DNA of 64,000 nt from Vidua macroura (GCF_024509145.1 NC_071580.1:26588501-26652500); one strand, 5' to 3'; positions 45,162 through 59,026 are shown, numbered from the stretch's first letter. A program made the numbers and translations. The notes: generated by a model from the letters alone, not told the origin.

Positions 45162-45943
45162 TTAACTTTATTTTACTTACTCTTACACATAACAAAACAA
45201 CCACAACAACAAGGTACCTTTTCTTTTTCAACACACCTATTACACTTGTAGGTGTCCCTGGCTAGTCCCAGTGTTCTTGGATACCCCTCAATCTAGCTGT
45301 GTGGTTCCCAACTCTAGATCCTGTCAGACTTCTCTTCAAACTGGCAAAATTTTTACTCAATCTTGGGTGCTCTCAACAACCCAGCAAACTTAATTCTGGG
45401 TGCTCTTGGAATGTTAATCCCTCAACCCAGCAGGTTTGACTTAACCCTGGATGCTCTTGGAACATTAATCCCTCAATCCAGCAGGTTTGAATCAACCCTG
45501 GATGCTCTTGGAACATTAATCCCTCAATCCAGCAGGTTTGAATCAACCCTGGATGCTCTTGGAATATTAATCCCTCAATCCAGCAGGTTTGATCTTGGAT
45601 GTTCTCGGGCATTCTTATCCCTCAATCCAGCAGAATTTTTAGGGGCCCCTCCTACACATTTTACCTTTTATTTTTCCCCAATAGATTATGCCAAGAAAAC
45701 CCTCTTTTTACCTTTTCATTAATTTTTTTTTCTAATTAATTACCTTTTACTCCCCCCCCGCCCCCCCCCCCCCACTAAGGGGTCCCACTCTTTCTCTGAG
45801 ACCCAGTCCCAGGGGGGGTTCTATCACTCTTTTTATTACTCGCTTCGTCTCTTTACTGGCCGCTTTTCTCGCGAAAAAGACGGAAACGCAGCATGGGAGA
45901 CTGCCGCTCTCGCTTAGCAGGTCTGGGGTAACCAGCCCGCCTC
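45162..45943 (-). other. ERV-A region between pol and ERV-B (unit 3)
   Basis: Contains the 51-bp repeat at 45365-45635, the C8-G-C13 run at 45752-45773 and the target duplication at 45939-45943. Confidence 0.65.
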
Positions 45944-46811
45944 TGTCACGATCCGCTTCTTGCGGGGTGTCGTGATGGTTCTTTTCACCCATCCCAAAAG
46001 TGCAACAAAGGCAAACAACAAGGGACTATCAGTTAATCACAACAAATGCACCTTTAGTAGGGGCCAAAACAGTAAACGCGATAGTGGGGATCTGAAAGGA
46101 GATAAAAGGTTAGAGAGAGAAGAGGGATATGGGAATAGCTACCAACACAGGCGAGATCCTCAGTGCTCCGGACGATGGGGATCCGTCTGTCGTGTCGGGG
46201 GAGTCTTCGAAGTTCTGGTCGACTCGGGCCTCCAATTATAGTCCACAGAGGAGAGAGGGGGGGAACAAGTGTAATAATGAAAGTCCATTGTAATCGCCCC
46301 GAGGGAACGGGTGAGTCCACAGAAACCACCAAAGCAAGACGAATCCAATGAAGAATAAGTCCATTTGAATCACTGAAGGGAAACAGGTCATGTCATTAGT
46401 GGTCAGACCACCAATTTCCCCTCCTCCCTATAGCAGGGGTCTCAGTCTCAGTCCTTGGGAGGAGGGTTCTCATTCTTTCTTTGTCACAGTGGTAACGAGG
46501 CAGATGAGGGGTCTTCAGTGAAGGACCGCGAGAGTCACCCCAAAAGTTCATTGGGCTTAAGAACGGAGATTAGAAGCAGGCCGCGCATCAGGCTGTCCCG
46601 TGCTGGCTCCATGTCAGGTCTTTGCCAAGTCCTTGCCAAGTCCTTGCCAAGTTCTTACCAGGCCTTGTTGGGAACAGCCAGCATGACGGTTCAGTGGTCC
46701 CACCTGTGCTGTGTCCTGTTCTAAGCCGGAACTACAGTGGGGGAAGGGATTCTTTCTTGTGGCAATCGGAAGGCAGAATGGAAAATGAGGGGCTTCTGAC
46801 GGGCTCTTACA
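45944..46811 (-). repeat. LTR-B7, 868 bp (outer 3' LTR, unit 3)
   Basis: 3'-type cgC and gcGatag with the homogenised U3 triplet, but with ggAtat as in the 5' LTRs. Confidence 0.92.
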
Positions 46812-47340
46812 CCACCCCGTGACTGACGATTGCCCTCGAAAGATCTTCATCAGCAGGATTCCATGGTGTCGTCGTGGAGTCTTCAGGACTCGTCAAGTGT
46901 TGGCAGCAGGTCCCAGGGAAAAGAGAAGAGGAAAAGGGAAAGAAAGAGAAAACGGGAAAACTAAAACAATCACAACATATTAGTAATCACAACAAATTAT
47001 AATTAAACAATAAGCAAAATACAATTAGTAAATCAATAATAGTTATTTAAATAATAATCAATAGGAATCAATTAAACAATAAATTGATCAAATAATAAAC
47101 CAGTATCATCAATATTAAACAGTAAAGTAATAAACCTAGTATAATCGATATTACTCAGTACAATTTTATAAACAATAAACAAAAATAATTAAAACAGCGA
47201 TTAGAACAAATCATAAAAGAAAATGATGTAAAACATATCTTCTAACCTTATCATCTTCTTGTGTCTACTGTCCTGGGAACATCTCTAGTGTAAAGGATGT
47301 CGGCCAAGTGGTGTGCATTAATTATAGATGTTAATTTTGT
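46812..47340 (-). other. ERV-B 3' untranslated region (B#4)
   Basis: Second haplotype, as in B#2. Confidence 0.7.
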
Positions 47341-48909
47341 TCATCGTTTCATCATTCTCCAATTTACAATAAGCAAGATTACTGATAAAACAAAACCAAT
47401 CATAACTAAAATCAGAAGAACAACAATGGGATGACACAATTTCTTCAGGATACCGGTGGCGGTGGGTGACCACCCGAAAAGGGTATCCCACCACTTGTGC
47501 TCGGCATCACTTTTCACCCTTTCTACAACACGATGTATTTCTTGCACATGATGATGAACAGTTGCCAGAGTTTTCTGTCCATTCCCCTTGATTTTTCCTA
47601 GGATCTCTATTAGATCTTGATGAAGTAATAATTGCTTTACCAGAGAAAGGTTCATCCCAATGGGAGTAGGCAGTAGCTTGTGAATCAACGTGAGATTGGA
47701 TTCTAAAAGTTCATGTGAAGTAACTGGAGCTACAAAAGAAAAATCACATCCTGCAATTTTAGTAAAGTTGCAAGCACAAAAATTGGAATGATTTTTAGTA
47801 GCTACTACTGTACTTTCTATAAACACAGTATCCCAAGCGGTTCTGAAGCAGGCACACCCATTGTCTGTAGATACAAGGACTGTTTCAGAAGTCTCGTTAG
47901 GATGAATATCAAAATGACAGCTATTTTGTTCTGTCTCCAGACAAATATCTTGAGCTACAATTGCATTACCTTCACAGATAAACCCTAGTTGTTCTCAGAT
48001 GGTACAGGACTCTAAATTGACAGTTTGCCATTTGTCATCAATTTGACGGGCCCATTCTCTATGTTCAGAAGGATAGAAAGTGGGTCCATCATGATTTAAT
48101 CCTAGTGCAATGATAGGGAATATCAAATGCACCGAGGCATTTCTTATGGTCAACGCAAATGCTGTGGCTGTGTTTGTGTTAGGGTCATAGGTAAAATTCA
48201 CTAAATTCCACCAGGATTGGAAATCTCTTTCAAAGTCAGTGGCACTGTCCCAGACTATTTTCCTCATTTCAGTGGGAAAAGTGCCTTCTTCACCTTCTCT
48301 TATAATTGAGGCAGCAACTGACTGCATCCATCATTGAGCCTGGATACGGCTAAGAGCTAAGGAAACGTTGCTTTGTGTGGCATTAAGTGCATCAATGATC
48401 AATTTGCTATTATTTACATTTATCTTTTCCCAATTTGCTAGAATGTTTGATAGCAACCACTGATGTGTTCCCAAGGCTGATAAGGACGATTGCAGTGGTT
48501 GTTGTATTTTGGTTAAATCTTTAGTTGTGGAAGCCAATTTATTCATTCATACTTCTGAATCAATACTATTTAGGATTCCCAATCCTGTTCCCACAAGACC
48601 AGTTATGTCTCTTGGCACGCGGTTTTTAGGAGGTTTCCACTGTCGCAGCCAGGTTGTCCAAGCCTGAAAAGAGGTCTGCAAAAAGGGTGAACAAGCTGGT
48701 TGTATTTCTCAGATATTGTTTTGCATCAGCAATTTGACTTGTTTAAGAGACCATAACAGATTAAACAATATCTGTTGTTGGCCAGTTTTCCTGATTCTAT
48801 ATGGTCCAATTTCAAAAATTTTCGGGCTAAGTGTAACCAGTGGTTGGGTGGTAGGTGTCACAACATTAACATCAAGTCCTACTCCAGTATTTGAATCAAT
48901 ACTTTCAAC
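47341..48909 (-). pseudogene. env: ERV-B env, broken (B#4)
   Basis: Four shared TGA stops; second env haplotype (acgcgg at the cleavage site), as in B#2. Confidence 0.85.
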
Positions 48910-48920
48910 TTAAAAAAACA

Positions 48921-48953
<33 letters not shown>

Positions 48954-49265
48954 AAAGTGCTTCAGTATTTTTGGACCAAAACCAAACTACTTCTACAGTT
49001 TGTGTTCATGTGAAATTGTGCCAACAATCCTGTATGCTTGGCTGCGTACAAACCTTTTTGTGCTTCAAGAGATCCTTTCACTTTTTCTGCATGCTACCAC
49101 AATTAGTTCAGACCACGGTCACTCAGCTGCTTTCTGGCCATGGGGTTGCGGTAGGATGCAGAAAAGTATTACCAGTTTTATCATGGATTAGGTGGTCTTC
49201 ATGTCCCTCGGAGTTCTTCTGAGAAAGTAAACACAACAGAATTCTGCCGCCGAGAGGCAGAAAAG
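48910..49265 (-). other. ERV-B env/pol junction (B#4)
   Basis: A/C run at 48912-48956, the longer form as in B#2. A private change gtatTacc lies near 49149. Confidence 0.55.
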
Positions 49266-50408
49266 TTAGAATGATGGAATTATCCAGCATGTATTTGTCC
49301 AATGCTCTTTCCCTAGAGCACCAGAGGATTCCCATGCATATTTCTTCAGAGGGGGTTTTAGCACAAGTGCTACTAGTCCTATAGTAAGAGAGGTCCACCA
49401 GAACAGGTTGGCCAGGGTCATGAGCTGGATTATTAGGATCATTTGGTACAGAGCATAGGAGTCAGTGTAGATGCAGACCAAAGAGGAATTCTGTGCTTCT
49501 CGTTGAAAAACACTCCAGACAGCTATCAGCTCCCCACTGTGTGTACTACCTTCTCCCTCTGTAATCATTTGCTCACCAGAGGAAAAGTGGAGGGCTTCTG
49601 CCCTAGATTTCCATCCTTTTCCTTCCCCTTTAGCAAAAGCATCAGTAAACCAAGAGTTTGCTGATTGTTCGGGGCAGAAAGGAGGGGTTACTTTGATTAC
49701 AGAGGCAGGTTTGTCCAAGCTCTCCGTTTCTTGGATTGCTAAAGTTTTTACAGCTCCTTCTGTCATTGAGAAGAAGTTACAGTAATGTTCAACCTGAGCA
49801 TACCACTTTCTCACTGAGGCCCTCTGGGCCACCCCGTCAGGAGGGGGACTCCCACTAGTGACTGTCTTAATAACCTTGAAGGGGCCTCTCAATACAATTG
49901 GTTGTTTTTGTGCAATTTTTTCTACTTCTAGGAAAGCTAAGATAACCATCAACAATCCTTTTTCCCAGGTAGTGTACCTTTTCTCAGCATCTTTGGAACC
50001 ACGGGAATCAAAACCAACAGGTCTTGTCGGAGCCTCAGGACCCCGCTGCCATATGTGTACTGACAGCCCTGAGGAGGCAAATGCCCATTCCACCTGGAAA
50101 GGATCTGTAGGATGGATAGGGCCCAGTGCTTGATGAGCTGTTGCTTCAAAAATCAGCAATTGCAATGCTGACTCCTGAGAAAGACTCCAATCCCATTTCA
50201 CCCCTTTCCTCAACAAGTCATAAAGGGGAACAAATGGGTCGTTCCAGTGACTAGGAAATCTGTCTGGTCTTTCTACAGGAGATACAGCTGCTATCGTTTT
50301 TGGAAGGAGAATTGCTGTAGGTTTGAGTGATTCTGGAAGCCCACAAATTCAAGGGGTCATTATCTTGGGCTTCACAGGTAATTGCATCAGGGATTCAAAG
50401 CCAGGAAT
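49266..50408 (-). pseudogene. pol: ERV-B pol remnant (B#4)
   Basis: The 316-codon block is at 50216-49266 with a private silent change (tgtaCctt near 49977). RNase H residues are retained. Confidence 0.82.
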
Positions 50409-51327
50409 TCATTTCTTTTTGTGAGTCATTTGCAGGCAAGCAGCTTTGTGCACATTTTCCAAGAGCTGGTCGGGGGTACTAATTCTAGCTATGGGATCTC
50501 CCCTTTCCAAGGGGCTTGTTCCCCCGGCCCAAAAAGCTGCACGCTGTGTCAGGGACCATGTGTCACCTTTCTCTCCTGTTGTTAAGAAGACACCATGTCC
50601 CCAATACCCACTGGCTTCCTGTTCAGTGAATTGAATTTGATCACCACCAGTGAGGGACACCCGGAAAACATATTCTGTTTCTGATTCATGTGGAGGCTGT
50701 CCGTATTCCCTTTTAAGCTTAGCTAGCTCGGTGGCCGTGTTTAGTTGTGATGGTATGCGTTTGGTTGTGATGTGAGGTTCCAGATCATCATCACTGAGAT
50801 AGTTCTACTCTGTTTTAATCAAGGGTCTCAAGTGATGGCAGCAATGTTCCCCACAATTACTTGCTGCTTCAAGTTCTTGATGAGGATAGATTTGTTTAAT
50901 GTGAGGAGTTTCCTTCTCCTCAAGCTCTGTAGAGGAATCAGCATGATGTGATTTGTTAATATGTTCCTCTGTTAAGGCAGCTCGCAATGCATAGATCACA
51001 TTTTTTTGCTTCATAGAACTGTTTTTGCAAAATTTCAACTAGATTTTGAAGGGAGTCTATTATAGCACGTTCCTCACTTCTTCGCTCGAAGCCATTTTCT
51101 ATAGCTGCCATAAGACAAGCTCCCAAAACTGAGCAGAAGATAGTTTTATTTTTGCCCAGTTTGAATTTTGTTTCATGTTGTAATGAACACACTCTATCAA
51201 TAACATTTTCTAAGTTCAACCAATTACTCTGTGCCCATTTTTCTCCTTCTGTAGAAGGTTTGGCATTGTGTTTGGCTAGTAGTGCATAAAATTCAGCTTT
51301 AATTTCAAGGCTAAGATTGTCACTCAT
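50409..51327 (-). pseudogene. gag: ERV-B gag-like gene, frameshifted (B#4)
   Basis: T7 frameshift, TAG at 50805-50807, TGA at 50409-50411. Private Leu-to-Ile change (ENVIDRV). Confidence 0.6.
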
Positions 51328-51636
51328 TTTGTGAAGGGACCAAAACCACGACAGGGAGCTACAAACTTAAGTTCCACAAAACTACACAGCCCTCGCTGTG
51401 TCGCCCTTCGCTTCCCTGGCTGGGTGAAAGGACAATCATCTGCCTGGGAGGCTCTGCTTAGTTGCTTCAAGTTGTCCCTTCCTTCCCAGACCACATACAC
51501 ACAACAACAACAAAACAACAGTGTCCCGCCCTTTGCAGTAAGGGATCCTTTATGAATTGCCAAAGACAGTATGGGTGCCTTTTCAGCTGCAACCCTTCTG
51601 TCTAGACAGAAATCCTGTCCGTGACGCCAATTTTAA
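51328..51636 (-). other. ERV-B leader and PBS (B#4)
   Basis: PBS at 51612-51629 (minus), unchanged. A private change gcaGtaa lies near 51538. Confidence 0.75.
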
Positions 51637-52504
51637 TGTCACGATCCGTTTCTTGCGGGGTGTCGTGATGGTTCTTTTCACCCATCCCAAAAGTGCAACA
51701 AAGGCAAACAACAAGGGACTATCAGTTAATCACAACAAATGCACCTTTAGTAGGGGCCAAAACAGTAAACGCCATAGTGGGGATCTGAAAGGAGATAAAA
51801 GGTTAGAGAGAGAACAGGGCTATGGGAATAGCTACCAACACAGGCGAGATCCTCAGTGCTCCGGACGATGGGGATCCGTCTGTCGTGTCGGGGGAGTCTT
51901 CGAAGTTCTGGCCGACTCGGGGCTCCAATTATAGTCCACAGAGGAGAGAGGGGGGGAACAAGTGTAATAATGAAAGTCCATTGTAATCGCCCCGAGGGAA
52001 CGGGTGAGTCCACAGAAACCACCAAAGCAAGACGAATCCAATGAAGAATAAGTCCATTTGAATCACTGAAGGGAAACAGGTCATGTCATTAGTGGTCAGA
52101 CCACCAATTTCCCCTCCTCCCTATAGCAGGGGTCTCAGTCTCAGTCCTTGGGAGGAGGGTTCTCATTCTTTCTTTGTCACAGTGGTAACGAGGCAGATGA
52201 GGGGTCTTCAGTGAAGGACCGCGAGAGTCACCCCAAAAGTTCATTGGGCTTAAGAACGGAGATTAGAAGCAGGCCGCGCATCAGGCTGTCCCGTGCTGGC
52301 TCCATGTCAGGTCTTTGCCAAGTCCTTGCCAACTCCTTGCCAAGTTCTTACCAGGCCTTGTTGGGAACAGCCAGCATGTCGGTTCAGTGGTCCCACCTGC
52401 GCTGTGTCCTGTTCTAAGCCGGAACTACAGTGGGGGAAGGGATTCTTTCTTGTGGCAATCGGAAGGCAGAATGGAAAATGAGGGGCTTCTGACGGGCTCT
52501 TACA
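51637..52504 (-). repeat. LTR-B8, 868 bp, shared by B#4 and B#5
   Basis: PBS of B#4 is on the left and the B#5 3' region on the right. It combines gcCatag with gcCgactcggGgc and several private changes (agaaCagg, catgTcgg, cctgCgct). It is therefore older than, or distinct from, the other shared LTR (B3). Confidence 0.9.
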
Positions 52505-53033
52505 CCACCCCGTGACTGACGATTGCCCTCGAAAGATCTTCATCAGCAGGATTCCATGGTGTCGTCGTGGAGTCTTCAGGACTCGTCAAGTGTTGGCAGC
52601 AGGTCCCAGGGAAAAGAGAAGAGGAAAAGGGAAAGAAAGAGAAAACGGGAAAACTAAAACAATCACAACATATTAGTAATCACAACAAATTATAATTAAA
52701 CAATAAGCAAAATACAATTAGTAAATCAATAATAGTTATTTAAATAATAATCAATAGGAATCAATTAAACAATAAATTGATCAAATAATAAACCAGTATC
52801 ATCAATATTAAACAGTAAAGTAATAAACCTAGTATAATCGATATTACTCAGTACAATTTTATAAACAATAAACAAAAATAATTAAAACAGCGATTAGAAC
52901 AAATCATAAAAGAAAATGATGTAAAACATATCTTCTAACCTTATCATCTTCTTGTGTCTACTGTCCTGGGAACATCTCTAGTGTAAAGGATGTCGGCCAA
53001 GTGGTGTGCATTAATTATAGATGTTAATTTTGT
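52505..53033 (-). other. ERV-B 3' untranslated region (B#5)
   Basis: Second haplotype (gaaagaaagAgaaaac), unlike the downstream part of the same copy. Confidence 0.7.
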
Positions 53034-54602
53034 TCATCGTTTCATCATTCTCCAATTTACAATAAGCAAGATTACTGATAAAACAAAACCAATCATAACT
53101 AAAATCAGAAGAACAACAATGGGATGACACAATTTCTTCAGGATACCGGTGGCGGTGGGTGACCACCCGAAAAGGGTATCCCACCACTTGTGCTCGGCAT
53201 CACTTTTCACCCTTTCTACAACACGATGTATTTCTTGCACATGATGATGAACAGTTGCCAGAGTTTTCTGTCCATTCCCCTTGATTTTTCCTAGGATCTC
53301 TATTAGATCTTGATGAAGTAATAATTGCTTTACCAGAGAAAGGTTCATCCCAATGGGAGTAGGCAGTAGCTTGTGAATCAACGTGAGATTGGATTCTAAA
53401 AGTTCATGTGAAGTAACTGGAGCTACAAAAGAAAAATCACATCCTGCAATTTTAGTAAAGTTGCAAGCACAAAAATTGGAATGATTTTTAGTAGCTACTA
53501 CTGTACTTTCTATAAACACAGTATCCCAAGCGGTTCTGAAGCAGGCACACCCATTGTCTGTAGATACAAGGACTGTTTCAGAAGTCTCGTTAGGATGAAT
53601 ATCAAAATGACAGCTATTTTGTTCTGTCTCCAGACAAATATCTTGAGCTACAATTGCATTACCTTCACAGATAAACCCTAGTTGTTCTCAGATGGTACAG
53701 GACTCTAAATTGACAGTTTGCCATTTGTCATCAATTTGACGGGCCCATTCTCTATGTTCAGAAGGATAGAAAGTGGGTCCATCATGATTTAATCCTAGTG
53801 CAATGATAGGGAATATCAAATGCACCGAGGCATTTCTTATGGTCAACGCAAATGCTGTGGCTGTGTTTGTGTTAGGGTCATAGGTAAAATTCACTAAATT
53901 CCACCAGGATTGGAAATCTCTTTCAAAGTCAGTGGCACTGTCCCAGACTATTTTCCTCATTTCAGTGGGAAAAGTGCCTTCTTCACCTTCTCTTATAATT
54001 GAGGCAGCAACTGACTGCATCCATCATTGAGCCTGGATACGGCTAAGAGCTAAGGAAACGTTGCTTTGTGTGGCATTAAGTGCATCAATGATCAATTTGC
54101 TATTATTTACATTTATCTTTTCCCAATTTGCTAGAATGTTTGATAGCAACCACTGATGTGTTCCCAAGGCTGATAAGGACGATTGCAGTGGTTGTTGTAT
54201 TTTGGTTAAATCTTTAGTTGTGGAAGCCAATTTATTCATTCATACTTCTGAATCAATACTATTTAGGATTCCCAATCCTGTTCCCACAAGACCAGTTATG
54301 TCTCTTGGCAGCCGGTTTTTAGGAGGCTTCCACTGTCGCAGCCAGGTTGTCCAAGCCTGAAAAGAGGTCTGCAAAAAGGGTGAACAAGCTGGTTGTATTT
54401 CTCAGATATTGTTTTGCATCAGCAATTTGACTTGTTTAAGAGACCATAACAGATTAAACAATATCTGTTGTTGGCCAGTTTTCCTGATTCTATATGGTCC
54501 AATTTCAAAAATTTTCGGGCTAAGTGTGACCAGTGGTTGGGTGGTAGGTGTCACAACATTAACATCAAGTCCTACTCCAGTATTTGAATCAATACTTTCA
54601 AC
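53034..54602 (-). pseudogene. env: ERV-B env, broken, mosaic copy (B#5)
   Basis: Four shared TGA stops. The cleavage-site variant is the first haplotype (agccgg) although the adjoining 3' region is of the second. The switch lies between about 52790 and 54310. Confidence 0.85.
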
Positions 54603-54612
54603 TTAAAAAACA

Positions 54613-54645
<33 letters not shown>

Positions 54646-54957
54646 AAAGTGCTTCAGTATTTTTGGACCAAAACCAAACTACTTCTACAGTTTGTGTTCA
54701 TGTGAAATTGTGCCAACAATCCTGTATGCTTGGGTGCGTACAAACCTTTTTGTGCTTCAAGAGATCCTTTCACTTTTTCTGCATGCTACCACAATTAGTT
54801 CAGACCACGGTCACTCAGCTGCTTTCTGGCCATGGGGTTGCGGTAGGATGCAGAAAAGTATGACCAGTTTTATCATGGATTAGGTGGTCTTCATGTCCCT
54901 CGGAGTTCTTCTGAGAAAGTAAACACAACAGAATTCTGCCGCCGAGAGGCAGAAAAG
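54603..54957 (-). other. ERV-B env/pol junction (B#5)
   Basis: A/C run at 54605-54648, the shorter form. A private change cttggGtgcg lies near 54734. Confidence 0.55.
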
Positions 54958-56100
54958 TTAGAATGATGGAATTATCCAGCATGTATTTGTCCAATGCTCT
55001 TTCCCTAGAGCACCAGAGGATTCCCATGCATATTTCTTCAGAGGGGGTTTTAGCACAAGTGCTACTAGTCCTATAGTAAGAGAGGTCCACCAGAACAGGT
55101 TGGCCAGGGTCATGAGCTGGATTATTAGGATCATTTGGTACAGAGCATAGGAGTCAGTGTAGATGCAGACCAAAGAGGAATTCTGTGCTTCTCGTTGAAA
55201 AACACTCCAGACAGCTATCAGCTCCCCACTGTGTGTACTACCTTCTCCCTCTGTAATCATTTGCTCACCAGAGGAAAAGTGGAGGGCTTCTGCCCTAGAT
55301 TTCCATCCTTTTCCTTCCCCTTTAGCAAAAGCATCAGTAAACCAAGAGTTTGCTGATTGTTCGGGGCAGAAAGGAGGGGTTACTTTGATTACAGAGGCAG
55401 GTTTGTCCAAGCTCTCCGTTTCTTGGATTGCTAAAGTTTTTACAGCTCCTTCTGTCATTGAGAAGAAGTTACAGTAATGTTCAACCTGAGCATACCACTT
55501 TCTCACTGAGGCCCTCTGGGCCACCCCGTCAGGAGGGGGACTCCCACTAGTGACTGTCTTAATAACCTTGAAGGGGCCTCTCAATACAATTGGTTGTTTT
55601 TGTGCAATTTTTTCTACTTCTAGGAAAGCTAAGATAACCATCAACAATCCTTTTTCCCAGGTAGTGTATCTTTTCTCAGCATCTTTGGAACCACGGGAAT
55701 CAAAACCAACAGGTCTTGTCGGAGCCTCAGGACCCCGCTGCCATATGTGTACTGACAGCCCTGAGGAGGCAAATGCCCATTCCACCTGGAAAGGATCTGT
55801 AGGATGGATAGGGCCCAGTGCTTGATGAGCTGTTGCTTCAAAAATCAGCAATTGCAATGCTGACTCCTGAGAAAGACTCCAATCCCATTTCACCCCTTTC
55901 CTCAACAAGTCATAAAGGGGAACAAATGGGTCGTTCCAGTGACTAGGAAATCTGTCTGGTCTTTCTACAGGAGATACAGCTGCTATCGTTTTTGGAAGGA
56001 GAATTGCTGTAGGTTTGAGTGATTCTGGAAGCCCACAAATTCAAGGGGTCATTATCTTGGGCTTCACAGGTAATTGCATCAGGGATTCAAAGCCAGGAAT
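54958..56100 (-). pseudogene. pol: ERV-B pol remnant (B#5)
   Basis: The 316-codon block is at 55908-54958. No differences from B#3 are visible in translation. Confidence 0.82.
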
Positions 56101-57018
56101 TCATTTCTTTTTGTGAGTCATTTGCAGGCAAGCAGCTTTGTGCACATTTTCCAAGAGCTGGTCGGGGGTACTAATTCTAGCTATGGGATCTCCCCTTTCC
56201 AAGGGGCTTGTTCCCCCGGCCCAAAAAGCTGCACGCTGTGTCAGGGACCATGTGTCACCTTTCTCTCCTGTTGTTAAGAAGACACCATGTCCCCAATACC
56301 CACTGGCTTCCTGTTCAGTGAATTGAATTTGATCACCACCAGTGAGGGACACCCGGAAAACATATTCTGTTTCTGATTCATGTGGAGGCTGTCCGTATTC
56401 CCTTTTAAGCTTAGCTAGCTCGGTGGCCGTGTTTAGTTGTGATGGTATGCGTTTGGTTGTGATGTGAGGTTCCAGATCATCATCACTGAGATAGTTCTAC
56501 TCTGTTTTAATCAAGGGTCTCAAGTGATGGCAGCAATGTTCCCCACAATTACTTGCTGCTTCAAGTTCTTGATGAGGATAGATTTGTTTAATGTGAGGAG
56601 TTTCCTTCTCCTCAAGCTCTGTAGAGGAATCAGCATGATGTGATTTGTTAATATGTTCCTCTGTTAAGGCAGCTCGCAATGCACAGATCACATTTTTTGC
56701 TTCATAGAACTGTTTTTGCAAAATTTCAACTAGATTTTGAAGGGAGTCTATTATAGCATGTTCCTCACTTCTTCGCTGGAAGCCATTTTCTATAGCTGCC
56801 ATAAGACAAGCTCCCAAAACTGAGCAGAAGATAGTTTTATTTTTGCCCAGTTTGAATTTTGTTTCATGTTGTAATGAACACACTCTATCAAGAACATTTT
56901 CTAAGTTCAACCAATTACTCTGTGCCCATTTTTCTCCTTCTGTAGAAGGTTTGGCATTGTGTTTGGCTAGTAGTGCATAAAATTCAGCTTTAATTTCAAG
57001 GCTAAGATTGTCACTCAT
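56101..57018 (-). pseudogene. gag: ERV-B gag-like gene with intact 173-codon 5' block (B#5)
   Basis: T6 and the same clustered variants as B#3, giving an open frame from 57018 to the TAG at 56497-56499. It is the 26,790-bp-offset partner of B#3. Confidence 0.6.
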
Positions 57019-57327
57019 TTTGTGAAGGGACCAAAACCACGACAGGGAGCTACAAACTTAAGTTCCACAAAACTACACAGCCCTCGCTGTGTCGCCCTTC
57101 GCTTCCCTGGCTGGGTGAAAGGACAATCATCTGCCTGGGAGGCTCTGCTTAGTTGCTTCAAGTTGTCCCTTCCTTCCCAGACCACATACACACAACAACA
57201 ACAAAACAACAGTGTCCCGCCCTTTGCACTAAGGGATCCTTTATGAATTGCCAAAGACAGTATGGGTGCCTTTTCAGCTGCAACCCTTCTGTCTAGACAG
57301 AAATCCTGTCCGTGACGCCAATTTTAA
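57019..57327 (-). other. ERV-B leader and PBS (B#5)
   Basis: PBS at 57303-57320 (minus), unchanged. Confidence 0.75.
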
Positions 57328-58195
57328 TGTCACGATCCGTTTCTTGCGGGGTGTCGTGATGGTTCTTTTCACCCATCCCAAAAGTGCAACAAAGGCAAAC
57401 AACAAGGGACTATCAGTTAATCACAACAAATGCACCTTTAGTAGGGGCCAAAACAGTAAACGCCATAGTGGGGATCTGAAAGGAGATAAAAGGTTAGAGA
57501 GAGAAGAGGGATATGGGAATAGCTACCAACACAGGCGAGATCCTCAGTGCTCCGGACGATGGGGATCCGTCTGTCGTGTCGGGGGAGTCTTCGAAGTTCT
57601 GGTCGACTCGGGCCTCCAATTATAGTCCACAGAGGAGAGAGGGGGGGAACAAGTGTAATAATGAAAGTCCATTGTAATCGCCCCGAGGGAACGGGTGAGT
57701 CCACAGAAACCACCAAAGCAAGACGAATCCAATGAAGAATAAGTCCATTTGAATCACTGAAGGGAAACAGGTCATGTCATTAGTGGTCAGACCACCAATT
57801 TCCCCTCCTCCCTATAGCAGGGGTCTCAGTCTCAGTCCTTGGGAGGAGGGTTCTCATTCTTTCTTTGTCACAGTGGTAACGAGGCAGATGAGGGGTCTTC
57901 AGTGAAGGACCGCGAGAGTCACCCCAAAAGTTCATTGGGCTTAAGAACGGAGATTAGAAGCAGGCCGCGCATCAGGCTGTCCCGTGCTGGCTCCATGTCA
58001 GGTCTTTGCCAAGTCCTTGCCAACTCCTTGCCAAGTTCTTACCAGGCCTTGTTGGGAACAGCCAGCATGACGGTTCAGTGGTTCCACCTGTGCTGTGTCC
58101 TGTTCTAAGCCGGAACTACAGTGGGGGAAGGGATTCTTTCTTGTGGCAATCGGAAGGCAGAATGGAAAATGAGGGGCTTCTGATGGGCTCTTACA
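57328..58195 (-). repeat. LTR-B9, 868 bp (outer 5' LTR, unit 3)
   Basis: Variant set equals LTR-B6. By eye it differs from its partner LTR-B7 at about five sites, well under 1 percent. Confidence 0.92.
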
Positions 58196-59026
58196 GCCTC
58201 GCATTCACACACATTCATCCCACCTTTATTCGCCCTGTAATGCAAAGGATCTCCCAGTTGCCGAGCCGTGGGGGCTTTTAGCCGCTCGGCACGAAGCTCG
58301 GGTAGCTGGTACATCTGAGGGTCCACCAGAAGAACGGGAGGGACACTCGGGCTGCTGAAATCCTGCTCGTTGATTGAAGGGTCGCAGAAGGGGCAAACAG
58401 GGAGACAACGAAGCAGTAGGGAGGCAGATTCCGAGAGCCCCGAAGGGCGGGGTGAGGATTCTTTTACTGCGTAGGGGTAGGAGGGTTTAGCATTCGAGGG
58501 TACAATCGGGAGAAGGCTAAAGGGAGGGGAAATATAACATTAACCAGTGGGGAAAAGGGAAAGGAGTGTTCTTGGTGGAAGAACCAAAGGGAAAACGTGG
58601 AACAGAGAAGATTCTAGGCTAAGGGGCAGACTTGAACAACAACTGACAGGACAGGGGGAGGGTACAATTCTCTTACGAAAGGGGGTGGAGAACTCATACA
58701 ACTGCTGTTTCCCATGGCAACCCTAGACTGCCTTCCCCAACCCCTCCCCCTGCACCAGTGACAGCTTTTAACACTGAAGGGCAGTGCTATTGTATAACAA
58801 ACACTTAATTCTTAGCCCAGCCGGGCTCGCTGGCTACTTTTGCAAGCTTTTTACCAACTAGCGATGCTTGTAAGCGGTGCTTGTAACTCCTAGCTTGTAC
58901 CACGCTCCCACTAGCTGCGCTATCAGCTAGCGGCGTTCAAAGCAGCTCCTCAAACCGCGGCTTGTGCCCGCGCGCCCGCTGCGCTATCAGCTGGGCCGCG
59001 CCTAAAGCACCTTTGCAAGCCCCGAC
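58196..59026 (-). other. ERV-A leader (unit 3)
   Basis: Matches the leader at 31406. The open minus frame and 60-bp repeat are as in the first copy. Confidence 0.7.

Larger units (their letters stand above)
45944..58195 (-). mobile_element. ERV-B tandem (three LTRs, two interiors) nested in ERV-A unit 3
   Basis: Flanked by GCCTC at 45939-45943 and 58196-58200. It resembles the tandem in unit 1 but combines a frameshifted gag copy (B#4) with an open one (B#5). Confidence 0.9.
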
